This document shows, one piece after another, positions 16,728 through 26,729 of a DNA stretch of 64,000 bases. Numbering within the stretch: position 1 is the stretch's first letter; each line of letters starts with the position of its first letter. The position numbers were made by a program, and so were the translations under genes. The stretch covers positions 1-64,000 of the forward strand of contig CAXTJQ010000011.1 of assembly GCA_964244725.1 (NCBI GenBank), in the 5' to 3' direction. Source of the stretch: Kumtagia sp964244725. GTDB taxonomy: Bacteria > Pseudomonadota > Alphaproteobacteria > Rhizobiales > Rhizobiaceae. Below the pieces are notes generated by a model that did no database searches, was not told the DNA's origin, and worked only from the letters and a program-made list of their open reading frames with translations.

Positions 16728-17480
16728 TCAATGTCCGCCGTTGAGCATGGCGAAGACCTTGTCGTGGTTGCCGGTCGCCTCCGCCTCGCGCAGCATCCTG
16801 ACCCGCTGCACCAGAATCTCGCCCGACGGCGGATTGGCTTCGAATTGCGCCATGCTTTCGGCGATATAGGCGTCGAGCGGCATCGAGTTCGGGTTCTGCG
16901 CGTGCCCCGGCATCAGGTCGGTCGCGACCGCCGGCGGCGCGAGTTCGAGCACCTCGACCGACGTCCCCTGGAGCTGATGGCGCAGCGACTGCGAATAGGA
17001 GTGGATCGCCGCCTTGGTCGCGCTGTAGGTCGGCGTGGCGGCGAGCGGCACGAAGGCGAGGCCCGACGAGACCGTCACGATCGTCGCCCTCGGCTGCTCG
17101 AGCAGATGCGGAAGCAAGGCGGCGGTCAGACGGATCGGGCCGAGAAAATTGGTGGCGATGGTCGCCTCGGCCGTCGACAGGTCGAACGGATCGTCGAGCA
17201 CGTTCTCCACGCTCATGATGCCGGCGTTGTTGATCACGACGTTCAGCGCGGCATGGTCCCTGCCGACCGTCGCGGCGAAGGCCGTGATCGCATCCGGGTC
17301 CGCGATGTCCAAAACCGCGAAGGTCAGGCCGGGATTGGCGGCGGCGGTCTCCTCCAGCGCCGACCGGCGGCGGCCGGTGATGACGACCGTGTTGCCCCTG
17401 GCGAGAAACGCTTCCGCGAGCGCGCGGCCGATGCCGGTGCCGCCGCCGGTGATGAGGATGGTGTTGCCGGTCATATTCAT
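16728..17480 (-). CDS. Short-chain dehydrogenase/reductase (DltE-like)
   Basis: This is a 250-residue classical SDR. The cofactor motif is TGGGTGIGRALAEAF, NNAGIM follows, and the catalytic Ser-Tyr-Lys is seen in TVSSGLAFVPLAATPTYSATKAA. The C-terminal ATDLMPGHAQNPNSMPLDAY is typical of the DltE-like branch. The start at 17480 (MNMTGNT) is supported by CGGAG about 10 nt upstream. It diverges from an HxlR-type regulator across 113 bp that contain an inverted repeat, so it is probably controlled by that regulator. The natural substrate is not known. Confidence 0.92.
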   Translation of the reverse strand: MNMTGNTILITGGGTGIGRALAEAFLARGNTVVITGRRRSALEETAAANPGLTFAVLDIADPDAITAFAATVGRDHAALNVVINNAGIMSVENVLDDPFDLSTAEATIATNFLGPIRLTAALLPHLLEQPRATIVTVSSGLAFVPLAATPTYSATKAAIHSYSQSLRHQLQGTSVEVLELAPPAVATDLMPGHAQNPNSMPLDAYIAESMAQFEANPPSGEILVQRVRMLREAEATGNHDKVFAMLNGGH

Positions 17481-17537
17481 GGTTCGTCTCCGAGAGAGAG
17501 GTGGAAATTGATGCGAGGCTGATATAACGTCCTCACT

Positions 17538-17571
17538 TACCGATCGAAAGCAGGCACTGAAAAGATTGGTA
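17538..17571. promoter_or_regulatory. Candidate HxlR operator between divergent genes
   Basis: TACCGATC (17538-17545) and GATTGGTA (17564-17571) form an inverted repeat with one mismatch, centres 26 bp apart. It lies between the SDR gene and the HxlR-type gene and would overlap both promoters. HxlR proteins act as dimers on such sites. Confidence 0.45.
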
Positions 17572-17593
17572 CTCACCTGAAAGAGAGTGTCGA

Positions 17594-18025
17594 ATGACCG
17601 TGGCGACGGCGATACGCGAGGCGATGGAGGCCGCCAGAGCGGACCCGCGCGGGCCTTATCCGGATGTCGATCCGAAGGTCGAGGCGCTGGTCAACGACGT
17701 GATCGGCCGCGTCGCCGACAAATGGACGATGATCATCCTCGAAGTGCTGGCCGAGCATGGCGAACTCCGCTTCACGCGGCTCGGTCAACTCGCCGGCGGC
17801 ATCAGCCAGAAGATGCTGACGCAGACCGTGCGGCAGATGGAGCGCGACGGGCTGCTTGTGCGCACCGTGCACCCGGTCGTGCCGCCGAAGGTGGAATACC
17901 GCCTGAGCGATCTCGGGTTCAGCCTCAGCGCCGCCTTCTGCGGCGTCTGGGTCTGGGCCGAGGAGAACATCCGCCGCATCGAAGCCTCGCGCGAAGCCTT
18001 CGACGCCAGGGGGAAAGCCGCGTAG
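17594..18025 (+). CDS. HxlR-family winged-helix regulator
   Basis: This is a 143-residue one-domain DNA-binding protein. The HxlR core starts at about residue 37 with VIGRVADKWTMIILEVLAEH, continues with LRFTRLGQLAGGISQKMLTQ (recognition helix) and the wing RTVHPVVPPKVEYRLSDLG, and ends with a dimerisation helix. The 35-residue N-terminal extension is helical. HxlR proteins often sense electrophiles or oxidants and control nearby oxidoreductases, which fits the divergent SDR gene. No conserved sensing cysteine stands out except one in FCGVWVWAEE. Confidence 0.9.
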   Translation: MTVATAIREAMEAARADPRGPYPDVDPKVEALVNDVIGRVADKWTMIILEVLAEHGELRFTRLGQLAGGISQKMLTQTVRQMERDGLLVRTVHPVVPPKVEYRLSDLGFSLSAAFCGVWVWAEENIRRIEASREAFDARGKAA

Positions 18026-18077
18026 GGGGGGCCCCGCCGTTCGTCACGCTCAAGCGCGCCGAACACCGCGAAATCGC

Positions 18078-18921
18078 TCAGCGTCGCGCGACCAGATGCG
18101 CGACATAGTCTTCAAGCGCAGTCTTGCCGCGTTCCACCGCGCTGAGCGGAGGGGCCTCGAAGTCGAGCGCGGCGGCGGTCATGCCGGCATAGGAGTCCGC
18201 CGCCGCATCCGAAAAACCCTGCGCCTTGAACGCCGAAATCCATCGGCCACGCGGCGTCTCGATCGCATCAACAGGTTTGCCAAGCACGTCGGCGAAGGCA
18301 GCGGCGACTTGGTCGAGCGTATAGCGTCTTGGACCTTCGACATGATGCAGGCCGGTTTTTTCGACCGGCTCCATCATAAGCCGCGCCACCGCCAGCCCGA
18401 GATCCAGCGGCGCGACCATCGGAATCACGAAGTCGACCGGGAAAAGCGTATGGATCACGCCCGCCTCGCGCGCGGTCTTCAGCGAGTGCAGGCCGGCCAC
18501 CGCATCGGCGACCTGGAGCAGGGTCTGGCGCGGCAGCCGATCCCGTTCAGCGTCACCCGCGCCGCCTTCTACATGAGCAACTGGGACGCATCACCGATGC
18601 GGAGGAACGCGGGACCATCGCCGCGATCCTGTCGGCCCTGGATGGATCCGGCCTCGAAAAGATTGTCGCGCAATCGACCTATGGCGTGTCGGTCGAGGGA
18701 TCGGCTGGCGGATTGAGCAGGAAAAGACGCCGGCCGCCCCGGAAGACGGCCCGCAATGCCTCCGCATCGCGCGCGTCGGCGACGGCGATTCGCGCGCCTC
18801 TCGGCGCGCCCGCCGCCTTGGCCGCGTCGCGTGTGACGATGGTGACGTCCTGTCCCCGATCGACCAGCGCCTGAGCCGCCGCCGATCCGACATGGCCCGC
18901 GCCGCCGAGGATGATGTGCAT
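18078..18921 (-). pseudogene. NmrA-family NAD(P)-binding protein gene, scrambled by two in-place inversions
   Basis: The minus strand encodes the N-terminal Rossmann part (MHIILGGAGHVGSAAAQALV to LFLLNPPADPSTD, 18921 to about 18694) and the C-terminal part (VAGLHSLKTAREAG to the stop at 18078). The middle of the protein is on the plus strand in two pieces: DAEERGTIAAILSALDGSGL then EKIVAQSTYG (about 18597-18684), and DLEQGLARQPIPFSVTRAAF then YMSNWD (about 18509-18590). Each piece is flipped where it stands; their order is unchanged. Short inverted repeats flank both. As it stands no full protein can be made. GGGAG precedes the ATG at 18921, so the start was once functional. Confidence 0.85.
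18500..18693. repeat. Three short inverted-repeat units bounding the flipped segments
   Basis: CCGCATCGG (18500-18508) and its perfect complement CCGATGCGG (18594-18602) bound the first flipped segment. ACCGATGCG (18593-18601) and CGTGTCGGT (18685-18693), complementary at 7 of 9 bases, bound the second. Restoring the second segment joins the frame as PADPSTDAEERGTI; restoring the first leaves a one-base frame offset after NWDA. Strand exchange or template switching at these repeats explains the rearrangement. Confidence 0.7.
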
Positions 18922-18978
18922 GACTGCTCCCGCAATTGCTGACGCCAAATCGCGGGAGGGCTCGCCGGTTCCCGCCGT

Positions 18979-19977
18979 TCAGCGGTCGATGGCCGCGAGC
19001 ATTGCCGCCGATCCGTAGCGCGCGCCGGAAATCTTATCCGGAGCCAGCGCATCGTCCAACCGCCGCATCTGCGCGGCGTCGAGCGGGATGGCGGCGGCGG
19101 CGATGTTCTCCTCGAGATATTTGCGCCGCTTGGTGCCGGGGATGGGGACGATGGTTTCGCCCTTGTGGAGGATCCAGGCGAGCGCGACCTGCCCGGGCTT
19201 GACGCCCTGGTCGGCCGCGATGTCGCGCACGATCTGCGCCGCGGCGACGTTGGCGTCATAGTTTTCGCCCTGGTAGCGGGGGTCGTTGCGACGGAAATCG
19301 CCCTCGGGATAGTCTTCCGCGCGCTTGACCTCGCCGGTCAGGAAGCCGCGCCCCAGCGGCGAGAACGGCACGAGGCCGATGCCGAGTTCCTCGAGCGCCG
19401 GGATCACGTCGGCCTCGAGATTGCGCTCCCACAGCGAATATTCGCTCTGCACCGCCGACACGGGGTGGACGGCATGGGCGCGGCGGATGTTGGCGACGCC
19501 CGCCTCCGAAAGCCCGAAGAAGCGCACCTTGCCCGCAGCGACCAGTTCGCCGACGGCCCCGGCGACATCCTCGATCGGCACGGCCGGGTCGACGCGGTGC
19601 TGGTAGAGCAGGTCGATATGGTCGGTCGCCAGACGCCGCAGCGAGCCTTCGACCGCCGCGCGGATGTTGGCCGGCGTGCTATCGAGGTCGACGCCGATTT
19701 GCTTCCCGTCGGCGATGCGGAAGCCGAATTTCGTGGCGATGGTCACCTCGCCGCGGCGGCCCTTCAGGGCGCGGCCGAGCAGGTCCTCGTTGGTGTAGGG
19801 GCCGTAGACCTCGGCGGTGTCGAGGAAGGTGCAGCCGAGTTCGATGGCGCGATGCAGGGTCGCGATGGATTCGGTCTCGTCGGCCGGGCCGTAGGACTGG
19901 CTCATGCCCATGCAGCCGAGACCGACCGCCGAGACTTCGAGGCCCTGCCGGCCGAGCTTGCGTTTGCCGAGTGTCAT
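18979..19977 (-). CDS. Aldo/keto reductase
   Basis: This 332-residue NADPH-dependent oxidoreductase has a TIM-barrel fold. The family tetrad is visible: Asp in FLDTAEVYG, Tyr in the same block, Lys in TIATKFGF and His in LYQHRVDP. The cofactor region GIGLVPFSPLGRGFLTGE and VPIPGTKRRKYLEEN are typical of the AKR13/YajO-like branch. AAGGA precedes the ATG at 19977. It lies 42 bp downstream of aglK in the same direction and may be co-transcribed with the alpha-glucoside genes, where it could reduce a sugar-derived aldehyde; that link is inferred from position. Confidence 0.92.
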   Translation of the reverse strand: MTLGKRKLGRQGLEVSAVGLGCMGMSQSYGPADETESIATLHRAIELGCTFLDTAEVYGPYTNEDLLGRALKGRRGEVTIATKFGFRIADGKQIGVDLDSTPANIRAAVEGSLRRLATDHIDLLYQHRVDPAVPIEDVAGAVGELVAAGKVRFFGLSEAGVANIRRAHAVHPVSAVQSEYSLWERNLEADVIPALEELGIGLVPFSPLGRGFLTGEVKRAEDYPEGDFRRNDPRYQGENYDANVAAAQIVRDIAADQGVKPGQVALAWILHKGETIVPIPGTKRRKYLEENIAAAAIPLDAAQMRRLDDALAPDKISGARYGSAAMLAAIDR

Positions 19978-20019
19978 GATCGCTTTTCCTTCGACGGTTG
20001 CCACGCCGACAAACTGGCG

Positions 20020-21129
<1,110 letters not shown>

Positions 21130-21157
21130 CGATGTCCCTCCCCGTTTCGCCCTTGCC

Positions 21158-22822
21158 TCAGCCGGTGCGGCCGAACCATGCGCCGTAGGCGCCGAGATTG
21201 ATCGCGCCGCCCTGCGCCGTTCCCGTCAGCCCATGCCCGACCAGCGCGAAGCCGGCCTTCCTGCCGCCGAGATCGAGCGTCGCGGCGCCGCCGCCGAGGT
21301 TGAACGCGCAGATGATCTCGTCATTGCCGTGGCGGCGCGCGAAGGCGATGGCGTTGCCGTCGACGGCGAGGAACTCGATCGAGCCCTTGCCCAGCGCCGG
21401 CAGGGTGCGGCGGAAGGCGATCAGGCGGCGGTAGTGCTCGAGCATGGAATCGGTCTGGCCAAGCTGCGCGTCGACCGACTTGCCGATATGCTCGACGGCC
21501 ACGGGGAGCCAGGGCTTGCCGGTCGAAAAGCCGCCGATTGGCACGCTGTGCTCCCACACCATGGGCGTGCGGCAGCCGTCGCGGCCCTTGAAATCGGGCC
21601 AGAAACGGATGCCGTAGGGATCCTGCAAATCCTCCAGCGCCAGATCGGCCTCGGTCAGCCCGAGTTCCTCGCCCTGGTAGAGGCAGACCGAGCCGCGCAT
21701 CGACAGGAGCAGCGCGGAGACGACCTTGAGATAGGCCGTCACATCCGCCTCGCCGGCAGCCCAGCGCGTCGCGTGGCGCATCACGTCGTGGTTGGAGAAC
21801 GCCCAGCAGGCCCAGCCGTCGCCGGCCACCGCGCCGAAATTTTCGAGCACCGTGCGGACGTTGGAGGCGCTGATCTTGTCGGGCGCGAGAAAGTCGAAGG
21901 CGTAGCACATCTGCACCCGCACGCCCGACGTGTAGGCCGCCACGACCTGCAGGCCGCGCTGCGAATCGCCGACCTCGCCAACGGCGGCGGCGGCCGGATA
22001 TTCGTCGAGCAGGGCGCGGAAGCGCTCCAGGAAAGCCAGGTTCTCGGGCTGGCTCTTGTCGTAGATGTGGTCCTGGTAGTTGTAGGGGTTGACCGCCGGC
22101 GCGGTCTGCGCGTTCTGCTCGGAGGGCGGCAGGGCCGGGTTGTCGTGCAGGCTCCGGCTGTGGAAATAGAAGTTGATCGTGTCGAGCCGGAAGCCGTCGA
22201 CGCCGCGGTCGAGCCAGAACCGCGTCAGGTCGAGCAGCGCATCCTGGACCTCGGCATTGTGGAAATTGAGGTCCGGCTGGCTCGTCAGGAAATTGTGCAT
22301 GAAATATTGCAGCCGGCGGGTGTCCCACTCCCAGGCCGAGCCGCCGAAGATCGACAGCCAGTTGTTAGGCGGCGAGCCGTCCGGTTTCGAATCGGCCCAG
22401 ACGTACCAGTCGGCCTTGGGATTGTCGCGGCTGGAGCGACTCTCCTTGAACCATGGATGGATGTCGGAGGTGTGCGAGATGACCTCGTCGACCATCACTT
22501 TCAGGCCAAGCCGGTGCGCCTCGGCGATCAGATCGTCGAAGTCGGCGAGCGATCCGAAGATCGGATCGACGTCGCGGTAGTTGGCCACGTCGTAGCCGAA
22601 ATCCTTCATCGGGGAGGTGAAGAAGGGCGAAATCCAGATCGCGTCGACGCCGAGATCGGCGACATAGGGCAGGCGGCGGATGATGCCCTTGAGGTCGCCG
22701 ACGCCGTCGCCGTTGGAATCCTGGAAGCTGCGCGGATAGATCTGATAGATCACCGCGCCACGCCACCAGTCGCGATCGGGCGCGCCCCGTTCCTTCTCCG
22801 CCTGCGTCGCCAGTTCCTGCAT
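21158..22822 (-). CDS. aglA: Alpha-glucosidase, GH13
   Basis: This 554-residue cytoplasmic glycoside hydrolase family 13 enzyme cleaves imported alpha-glucosides to glucose. The opening WWRGAVIYQIYPRSFQDSNG is family-typical. Catalytic residues are visible as the Asp nucleophile in GFRLDTINFYF, the acid/base Glu in AVGEVGD, and the transition-state Asp in FSNHDVMRHATRW. There is no signal peptide, so it acts after uptake. It lies between aglG (5 bp upstream) and aglK. The start at 22822 is chosen because it directly follows the aglG stop and has GGGCGG upstream. Confidence 0.94.
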   Translation of the reverse strand: MQELATQAEKERGAPDRDWWRGAVIYQIYPRSFQDSNGDGVGDLKGIIRRLPYVADLGVDAIWISPFFTSPMKDFGYDVANYRDVDPIFGSLADFDDLIAEAHRLGLKVMVDEVISHTSDIHPWFKESRSSRDNPKADWYVWADSKPDGSPPNNWLSIFGGSAWEWDTRRLQYFMHNFLTSQPDLNFHNAEVQDALLDLTRFWLDRGVDGFRLDTINFYFHSRSLHDNPALPPSEQNAQTAPAVNPYNYQDHIYDKSQPENLAFLERFRALLDEYPAAAAVGEVGDSQRGLQVVAAYTSGVRVQMCYAFDFLAPDKISASNVRTVLENFGAVAGDGWACWAFSNHDVMRHATRWAAGEADVTAYLKVVSALLLSMRGSVCLYQGEELGLTEADLALEDLQDPYGIRFWPDFKGRDGCRTPMVWEHSVPIGGFSTGKPWLPVAVEHIGKSVDAQLGQTDSMLEHYRRLIAFRRTLPALGKGSIEFLAVDGNAIAFARRHGNDEIICAFNLGGGAATLDLGGRKAGFALVGHGLTGTAQGGAINLGAYGAWFGRTG

Positions 22823-22826
22823 GCCG

Positions 22827-23981
22827 CTATCCGCCCTTGACCGAGCCCGCCAGGAGCCCGCGTACGAAATAGCGCTGAAGCGAGAAAAAGACGACAAGCG
22901 GAACGATGATCGTGATGAAGGCCGAGGTCGTCAGGATTTCCCAGTCGCCGCCCTTGGAGCCGAGCAGCGCGTTGAGCTTTCCGGTCAGCACGAGCTGGTC
23001 GGCGCCCGAGCCGAGGAACACCATCGCCACCAGAAGGTCGTTCCAGACCCAGAGGAACTGGAAGATCGCGAAGGAGGCGATGACCGGGAAGGACAGCGGC
23101 AGCACGATCTTGACGAAGATCTCGAAATCGCTGGCGCCGTCGATGCGCGCCGATTCCATGATCTCGCGCGGCAGACCGGCGATGTAGCTGCGCAGCAGGT
23201 AGATCGCGAAGGGCAGGCCGAAACCGGTATGGGCGAGCCAGATGCCGAGATAGGTCTTGACCGGGACGCCGAAGAACAGGCCGACGCCGTTGTAGATCTT
23301 GAGCAGCGGGATCAGCGACATCTGCAGCGGCACGACCAGCAGCCCGATGACGACGGCGATCAGCAGGGCGCGGCCGGGAAACCGCATCCAGGCCAGCGCA
23401 TAGGCCGCGAAGGCGGCGATCAGGATCGGGATGACCGTCGCGGGGATGGTCACCGTCAGCGAATTGAGGAAGGAACGGCCGATGCCTTCCGAAAACAGCA
23501 CGGTGCGGTAATTGTCGGTGGTGAATTTCGGCGGCGCGGCGGAGGCGTAATAGATGCGCTGGCCGCGCTCGCCCTCGAAGGCCTTGGGCGAGGACAGGGC
23601 GAAACTTCCGTCCTCGTCGATGCGCAGCGTGACGCCGTCCTTGAGGTCGGCCGTCGCGCCGGCCTTGAACTCGGTCGGCGCCTGGGCGCGGGTTCCAAAG
23701 GCCGAAATCGCCCGCGCGGGCCCGTCGCCGAAGATGTTGCCCTCGATGACGAATTTGCCGTCCTTCCCGGCCTGCGCGGAAGCGGGCGGCAATCGTCCGG
23801 CTTCCGTCTGCGAGGAACTCGTCAACGCCGCCCACCAGCCCGAGACGATGATCTGGTCCTTGTCGCGCAGCGAGGAGACGAGGATGCCGAGCGTCGGCAT
23901 CGTCCAAAGCGCGACGATCGCCAGCACGGCCAGATGCACGCCCCAGCGGGCGGCGAAGGATTTCCCCGTCGCGGCGGCCAC
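22827..23981 (-). CDS. aglG: Alpha-glucoside ABC transporter permease (MalG type)
   Basis: This is a 384-residue inner-membrane permease. A first helix (VHLAVLAIVALWTMPTLGIL) is followed by an unusually long extracytoplasmic region of about 130 residues. That loop is characteristic of AglG-type permeases and makes them longer than the usual 280-300. The EAA loop reads PREIMESARIDGASDFEIF, and the C-terminus is RGLLAGSVKGG. The start codon is GTG, one base after the aglF stop region, so the two are likely translationally coupled. It forms the channel together with AglF. Confidence 0.93.
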   Translation of the reverse strand: MAAATGKSFAARWGVHLAVLAIVALWTMPTLGILVSSLRDKDQIIVSGWWAALTSSSQTEAGRLPPASAQAGKDGKFVIEGNIFGDGPARAISAFGTRAQAPTEFKAGATADLKDGVTLRIDEDGSFALSSPKAFEGERGQRIYYASAAPPKFTTDNYRTVLFSEGIGRSFLNSLTVTIPATVIPILIAAFAAYALAWMRFPGRALLIAVVIGLLVVPLQMSLIPLLKIYNGVGLFFGVPVKTYLGIWLAHTGFGLPFAIYLLRSYIAGLPREIMESARIDGASDFEIFVKIVLPLSFPVIASFAIFQFLWVWNDLLVAMVFLGSGADQLVLTGKLNALLGSKGGDWEILTTSAFITIIVPLVVFFSLQRYFVRGLLAGSVKGG

Positions 23982-23982
23982 C

Positions 23983-24996
23983 TCAATGGCCTCCGGATTC
24001 CCGGTTGGCCTGGCGGATGTTCCAGACCATGATCGGGATGACGGCGATCATGATGACCATGGCGATGGTCGCGCCGCGGCCGAAATCGCCGCCGCCCCTG
24101 AACATCCAGTCGAACATCAGATTGGCCAGCACCTGGCTGTTCCACTGGCCGTTGGTCATGGTCAGCACGATGTCGAAGATCTTGAGGACGAGGATGGTGA
24201 TCGTCGTCCAGACGACAGCGATCGCGCCCCAGATCTGCGGGATCATGATCTTCCAGAAAATCTGGAACGGGTTGGCGCCGTCGATGACCGCCGCCTCGAT
24301 CGTCTCCTCCGGAATGCCGCGCAGCGCCGAGGACAGGATGACCATCGCGAAGCCGGTCTGGATCCAGATCAGGATCGCCATCAGGAAGAAATTGTTCCAG
24401 AACGGCAGCGAAATCCAGACCTGCGGCTGGCCGCCGAGGCCTTGGACGACCGCGTTGAGCAGGCCGATCTGGGTCTGGCCGTCGCCGCGATATTCGTAGA
24501 TGAACTTCCAGATCACGCTGGCGCCGACGAAGGAGATGGCCAGCGGCATGAAGATCAGGCTCTTGGCGATCGTGCCCCACCAGATCTTGTCGGTCAGAAC
24601 CGCGATCACCAGCCCGAAGAAGGTGCAGGCGGCCGGCACGACGGCGAGCCACATCAGATTGTTCAGGATGGCGCTGCGCAGCTCGCGGTCACCGAGCGCC
24701 CAGGAATAGTTGCGCAAGCCGACGAAATCGGTCCCGCCGCGATCCATGAAGGACAGGCGGAAGGTTTCGATCACGGGATAGACGAGGTAGACCGCGAGGA
24801 TGAGGACCGCCGGCCCGAGGAACAGCCAGGGCCGGATCAGGCCCTGGCGGCGCAGATTGTCGATGGCGGCCATGCCGCTGACCCCGCGCGCCGGGAAGAC
24901 CAGGTCGACGAGCCTGTTGGCGCCCCAGAAATAGATCACGCAGCCGCCGACGCCGGCCGCGATGGCAAAGACCGCCGACAGGATTTGCGCCGCCAT
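23983..24996 (-). CDS. aglF: Alpha-glucoside ABC transporter permease (MalF type)
   Basis: This is a 337-residue inner-membrane permease. It starts with an extra N-terminal helix (MAAQILSAVFAIAAGVGGCV) before the usual MalF-like helix LFLGPAVLILAVYLVYPVIE. The EAA loop is PEETIEAAVIDGANPFQIFW followed by KIMIPQIWG. It pairs with AglG. A 237-bp gap containing a REP-like inverted pair separates it from aglE, the binding-protein gene, which may lower permease expression relative to the binding protein. Confidence 0.93.
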   Translation of the reverse strand: MAAQILSAVFAIAAGVGGCVIYFWGANRLVDLVFPARGVSGMAAIDNLRRQGLIRPWLFLGPAVLILAVYLVYPVIETFRLSFMDRGGTDFVGLRNYSWALGDRELRSAILNNLMWLAVVPAACTFFGLVIAVLTDKIWWGTIAKSLIFMPLAISFVGASVIWKFIYEYRGDGQTQIGLLNAVVQGLGGQPQVWISLPFWNNFFLMAILIWIQTGFAMVILSSALRGIPEETIEAAVIDGANPFQIFWKIMIPQIWGAIAVVWTTITILVLKIFDIVLTMTNGQWNSQVLANLMFDWMFRGGGDFGRGATIAMVIMIAVIPIMVWNIRQANRESGGH

Positions 24997-25054
24997 TCGT
25001 GTTTCCCTTCACCCGTGATCGCACGCGATGCGATGGCTTCGCCGCACTCGACAT

Positions 25055-25207
25055 CGCCCCCCTCCGCCCTGCCGGGCATCTCCCCCACACGGGGGGAGAT
25101 CGATCTCGCCATCGCATCGCCTTTACGTCTTCCAACGGCAAACAGGAGCGATGCGGGACGATGAGGCGAACAATCCCGCCTGTGCGGGAGGATTGCCCGG
25201 CAGGTCG
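25055..25207. repeat. REP-like inverted pair between aglE and aglF
   Basis: The left unit (CTGCCGGGCATCTCCCCC followed by ACACGGGGGGAGAT, ending near 25098) folds into a strong hairpin. The right unit on the opposite strand starts CTGCCGGGCAATCCTCCC and also folds. The two face each other across about 65 bp, like an E. coli BIME. The left unit matches those of the pair at 63136-63290 almost exactly, so this is a dispersed family. The element fills most of the gap between the first two genes of the agl operon. Confidence 0.7.
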
Positions 25208-25233
25208 GCGTAGGCCAGCCAGACTCCGCAACG

Positions 25234-26589
25234 CTACTTGATCGCGTCCCAGCTCTTCTGGATGTCGGTCGCCACGTCCTGCGGCGACTTGCCGCCGACC
25301 AGGTCGATCATGCCGGTCCAGAACGCGCCGGCGCCGATCTTGCCGGGCATCAGGTCCGACCCGTCGAAGCGGAAGGTCGAGGCGTTGACCAGGATGTCGC
25401 CCTGCTTCTTCAGGGCGTCATTGGCGTAGGCGTCCGGGTTGGCCTTCTTGAACGGCGTCAGGAAGCCGGACTGCGCCATCCACAATTCATGCGCCAGCGG
25501 CATTTCGAGGAACTTGATGAATTCACGCGCCGCCTTCGAATCCTTGGTGATGGTGAACATGGTGCCGCCGCCGAGCACGGGATTGCCGAGTTCGGGCTTG
25601 GCGGCCAGCGGCGGCAGGTAGAAGAAGTCGGCGTCCTCGCCGAGCTTGGTTCCCTCCGGGAAGAAGGACGAGATGAACGACGCCTGGTGATGCAAGTAGC
25701 ATTTTGGCGGAACCGCGAAGAGGCCCTTGGGGCTGTCGCGGAAATCCGTCGCGGCGACGGCCGCGTGGCCGCCGTCGACGTATTTGTCGGTGGTCGCGAT
25801 CTTGGCGAAGATATCGAGCGCGCCGACCACGGCCGGATCGTTGAACGGGATCTCGTTCCTGGTCCATTTGTCGTAGGTCTCGGGCGTCTGCGTGCGCAGC
25901 ATGATATCCTCGACCCAGTCGGTCGCGGGCCAGCCCGTCGCGCCGCCCGAGCCTAGTCCGATGCACCACGGCACGCCGCCATCCCCGACGATCTTGTCGG
26001 ACAGCGCCTGCAGTTCCTCCCAGGTTTTTGGCACGGTGTAGCCGGCCTCCTCGAAATTCTCAGGCACGTACCAGACGAGCGATTTGAGGTCGGCCTTGTA
26101 GGGGAAGCCGAAGAACTTCGACGCGCCGTCCTTGTCCTTGTAGGTGCCGAGATCGACCCAGGACTGGCCCGCGCCGTAATTGTCCTTGACGAAGGCGGCC
26201 GCGTCGTCGCCGAGCGGAACCAGCAGGCCCTTGGACGCCAGGTCCTGGATCAGGCCCGGCTGCGGCAGGATGGCGATGTTGGGCGGGCTGCCGGCCTGGG
26301 TGTCGATGACGATCTGCTGCTCGTAATTCTCGGACGAGGCGTAGTTGATCGTCGCCCCGGTGGCCTCGGCGAAATAATCCATGATGCTGCGCGCCAGGGC
26401 CTCGTCCTCGCCGCGCCACGGCCCGAAGATAGCGAGCGTCTCGCCCTTCAGATCGACCTTCTTCAGCGCATCGTAATCGGACCAAGTGAATTTCGCGTCC
26501 GAGCCGGGCGCGAACTTCAACTCGGCATGCGCCGAACCGCTGAAACAGAACGCCGCGAGCGCGACCCCCAGACTGAAACTCTTGCGCAT
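25234..26589 (-). CDS. aglE: Alpha-glucoside ABC transporter substrate-binding protein
   Basis: This 451-residue periplasmic binding protein has a signal peptide (MRKSFSLGVALAAFCFSGSA, cleaved after AHA near residue 22). The mature protein has AglE-like features: VDLKGETLAIFGPWRGEDEA, then SENYEQQIVIDTQAGSPPNI and WCIGLGSGGATGWPATDW, with a late pair of Cys (PPKCYLHHQ and VPWCIG). It is the first gene of aglEFGAK and captures disaccharides such as sucrose, maltose or trehalose. No aglR-type regulator lies beside it, unlike the Sinorhizobium cluster. Confidence 0.94.
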   Translation of the reverse strand: MRKSFSLGVALAAFCFSGSAHAELKFAPGSDAKFTWSDYDALKKVDLKGETLAIFGPWRGEDEALARSIMDYFAEATGATINYASSENYEQQIVIDTQAGSPPNIAILPQPGLIQDLASKGLLVPLGDDAAAFVKDNYGAGQSWVDLGTYKDKDGASKFFGFPYKADLKSLVWYVPENFEEAGYTVPKTWEELQALSDKIVGDGGVPWCIGLGSGGATGWPATDWVEDIMLRTQTPETYDKWTRNEIPFNDPAVVGALDIFAKIATTDKYVDGGHAAVAATDFRDSPKGLFAVPPKCYLHHQASFISSFFPEGTKLGEDADFFYLPPLAAKPELGNPVLGGGTMFTITKDSKAAREFIKFLEMPLAHELWMAQSGFLTPFKKANPDAYANDALKKQGDILVNASTFRFDGSDLMPGKIGAGAFWTGMIDLVGGKSPQDVATDIQKSWDAIK

Positions 26590-26729
26590 TGCCGTCCTCC
26601 CGAGACATCAAACCGATCGGCCGAAGAGGACCTCCTATCCCCTCCGCCTGCGGCCAAACTGGACCGGCTGAACGGCCATGTCCACCGCCGATTGAGACGG
26701 ACCATCAGAAAGCGGCAACGCTTCGACCA

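Noticed and set aside
18096..18716. Plus-strand frame of 206 codons in the NmrA region taken as a gene
   Set aside because: Only a stretch in its last third matches the NmrA family; the rest is antisense of the C-terminal part, which is what revealed the inverted segments.
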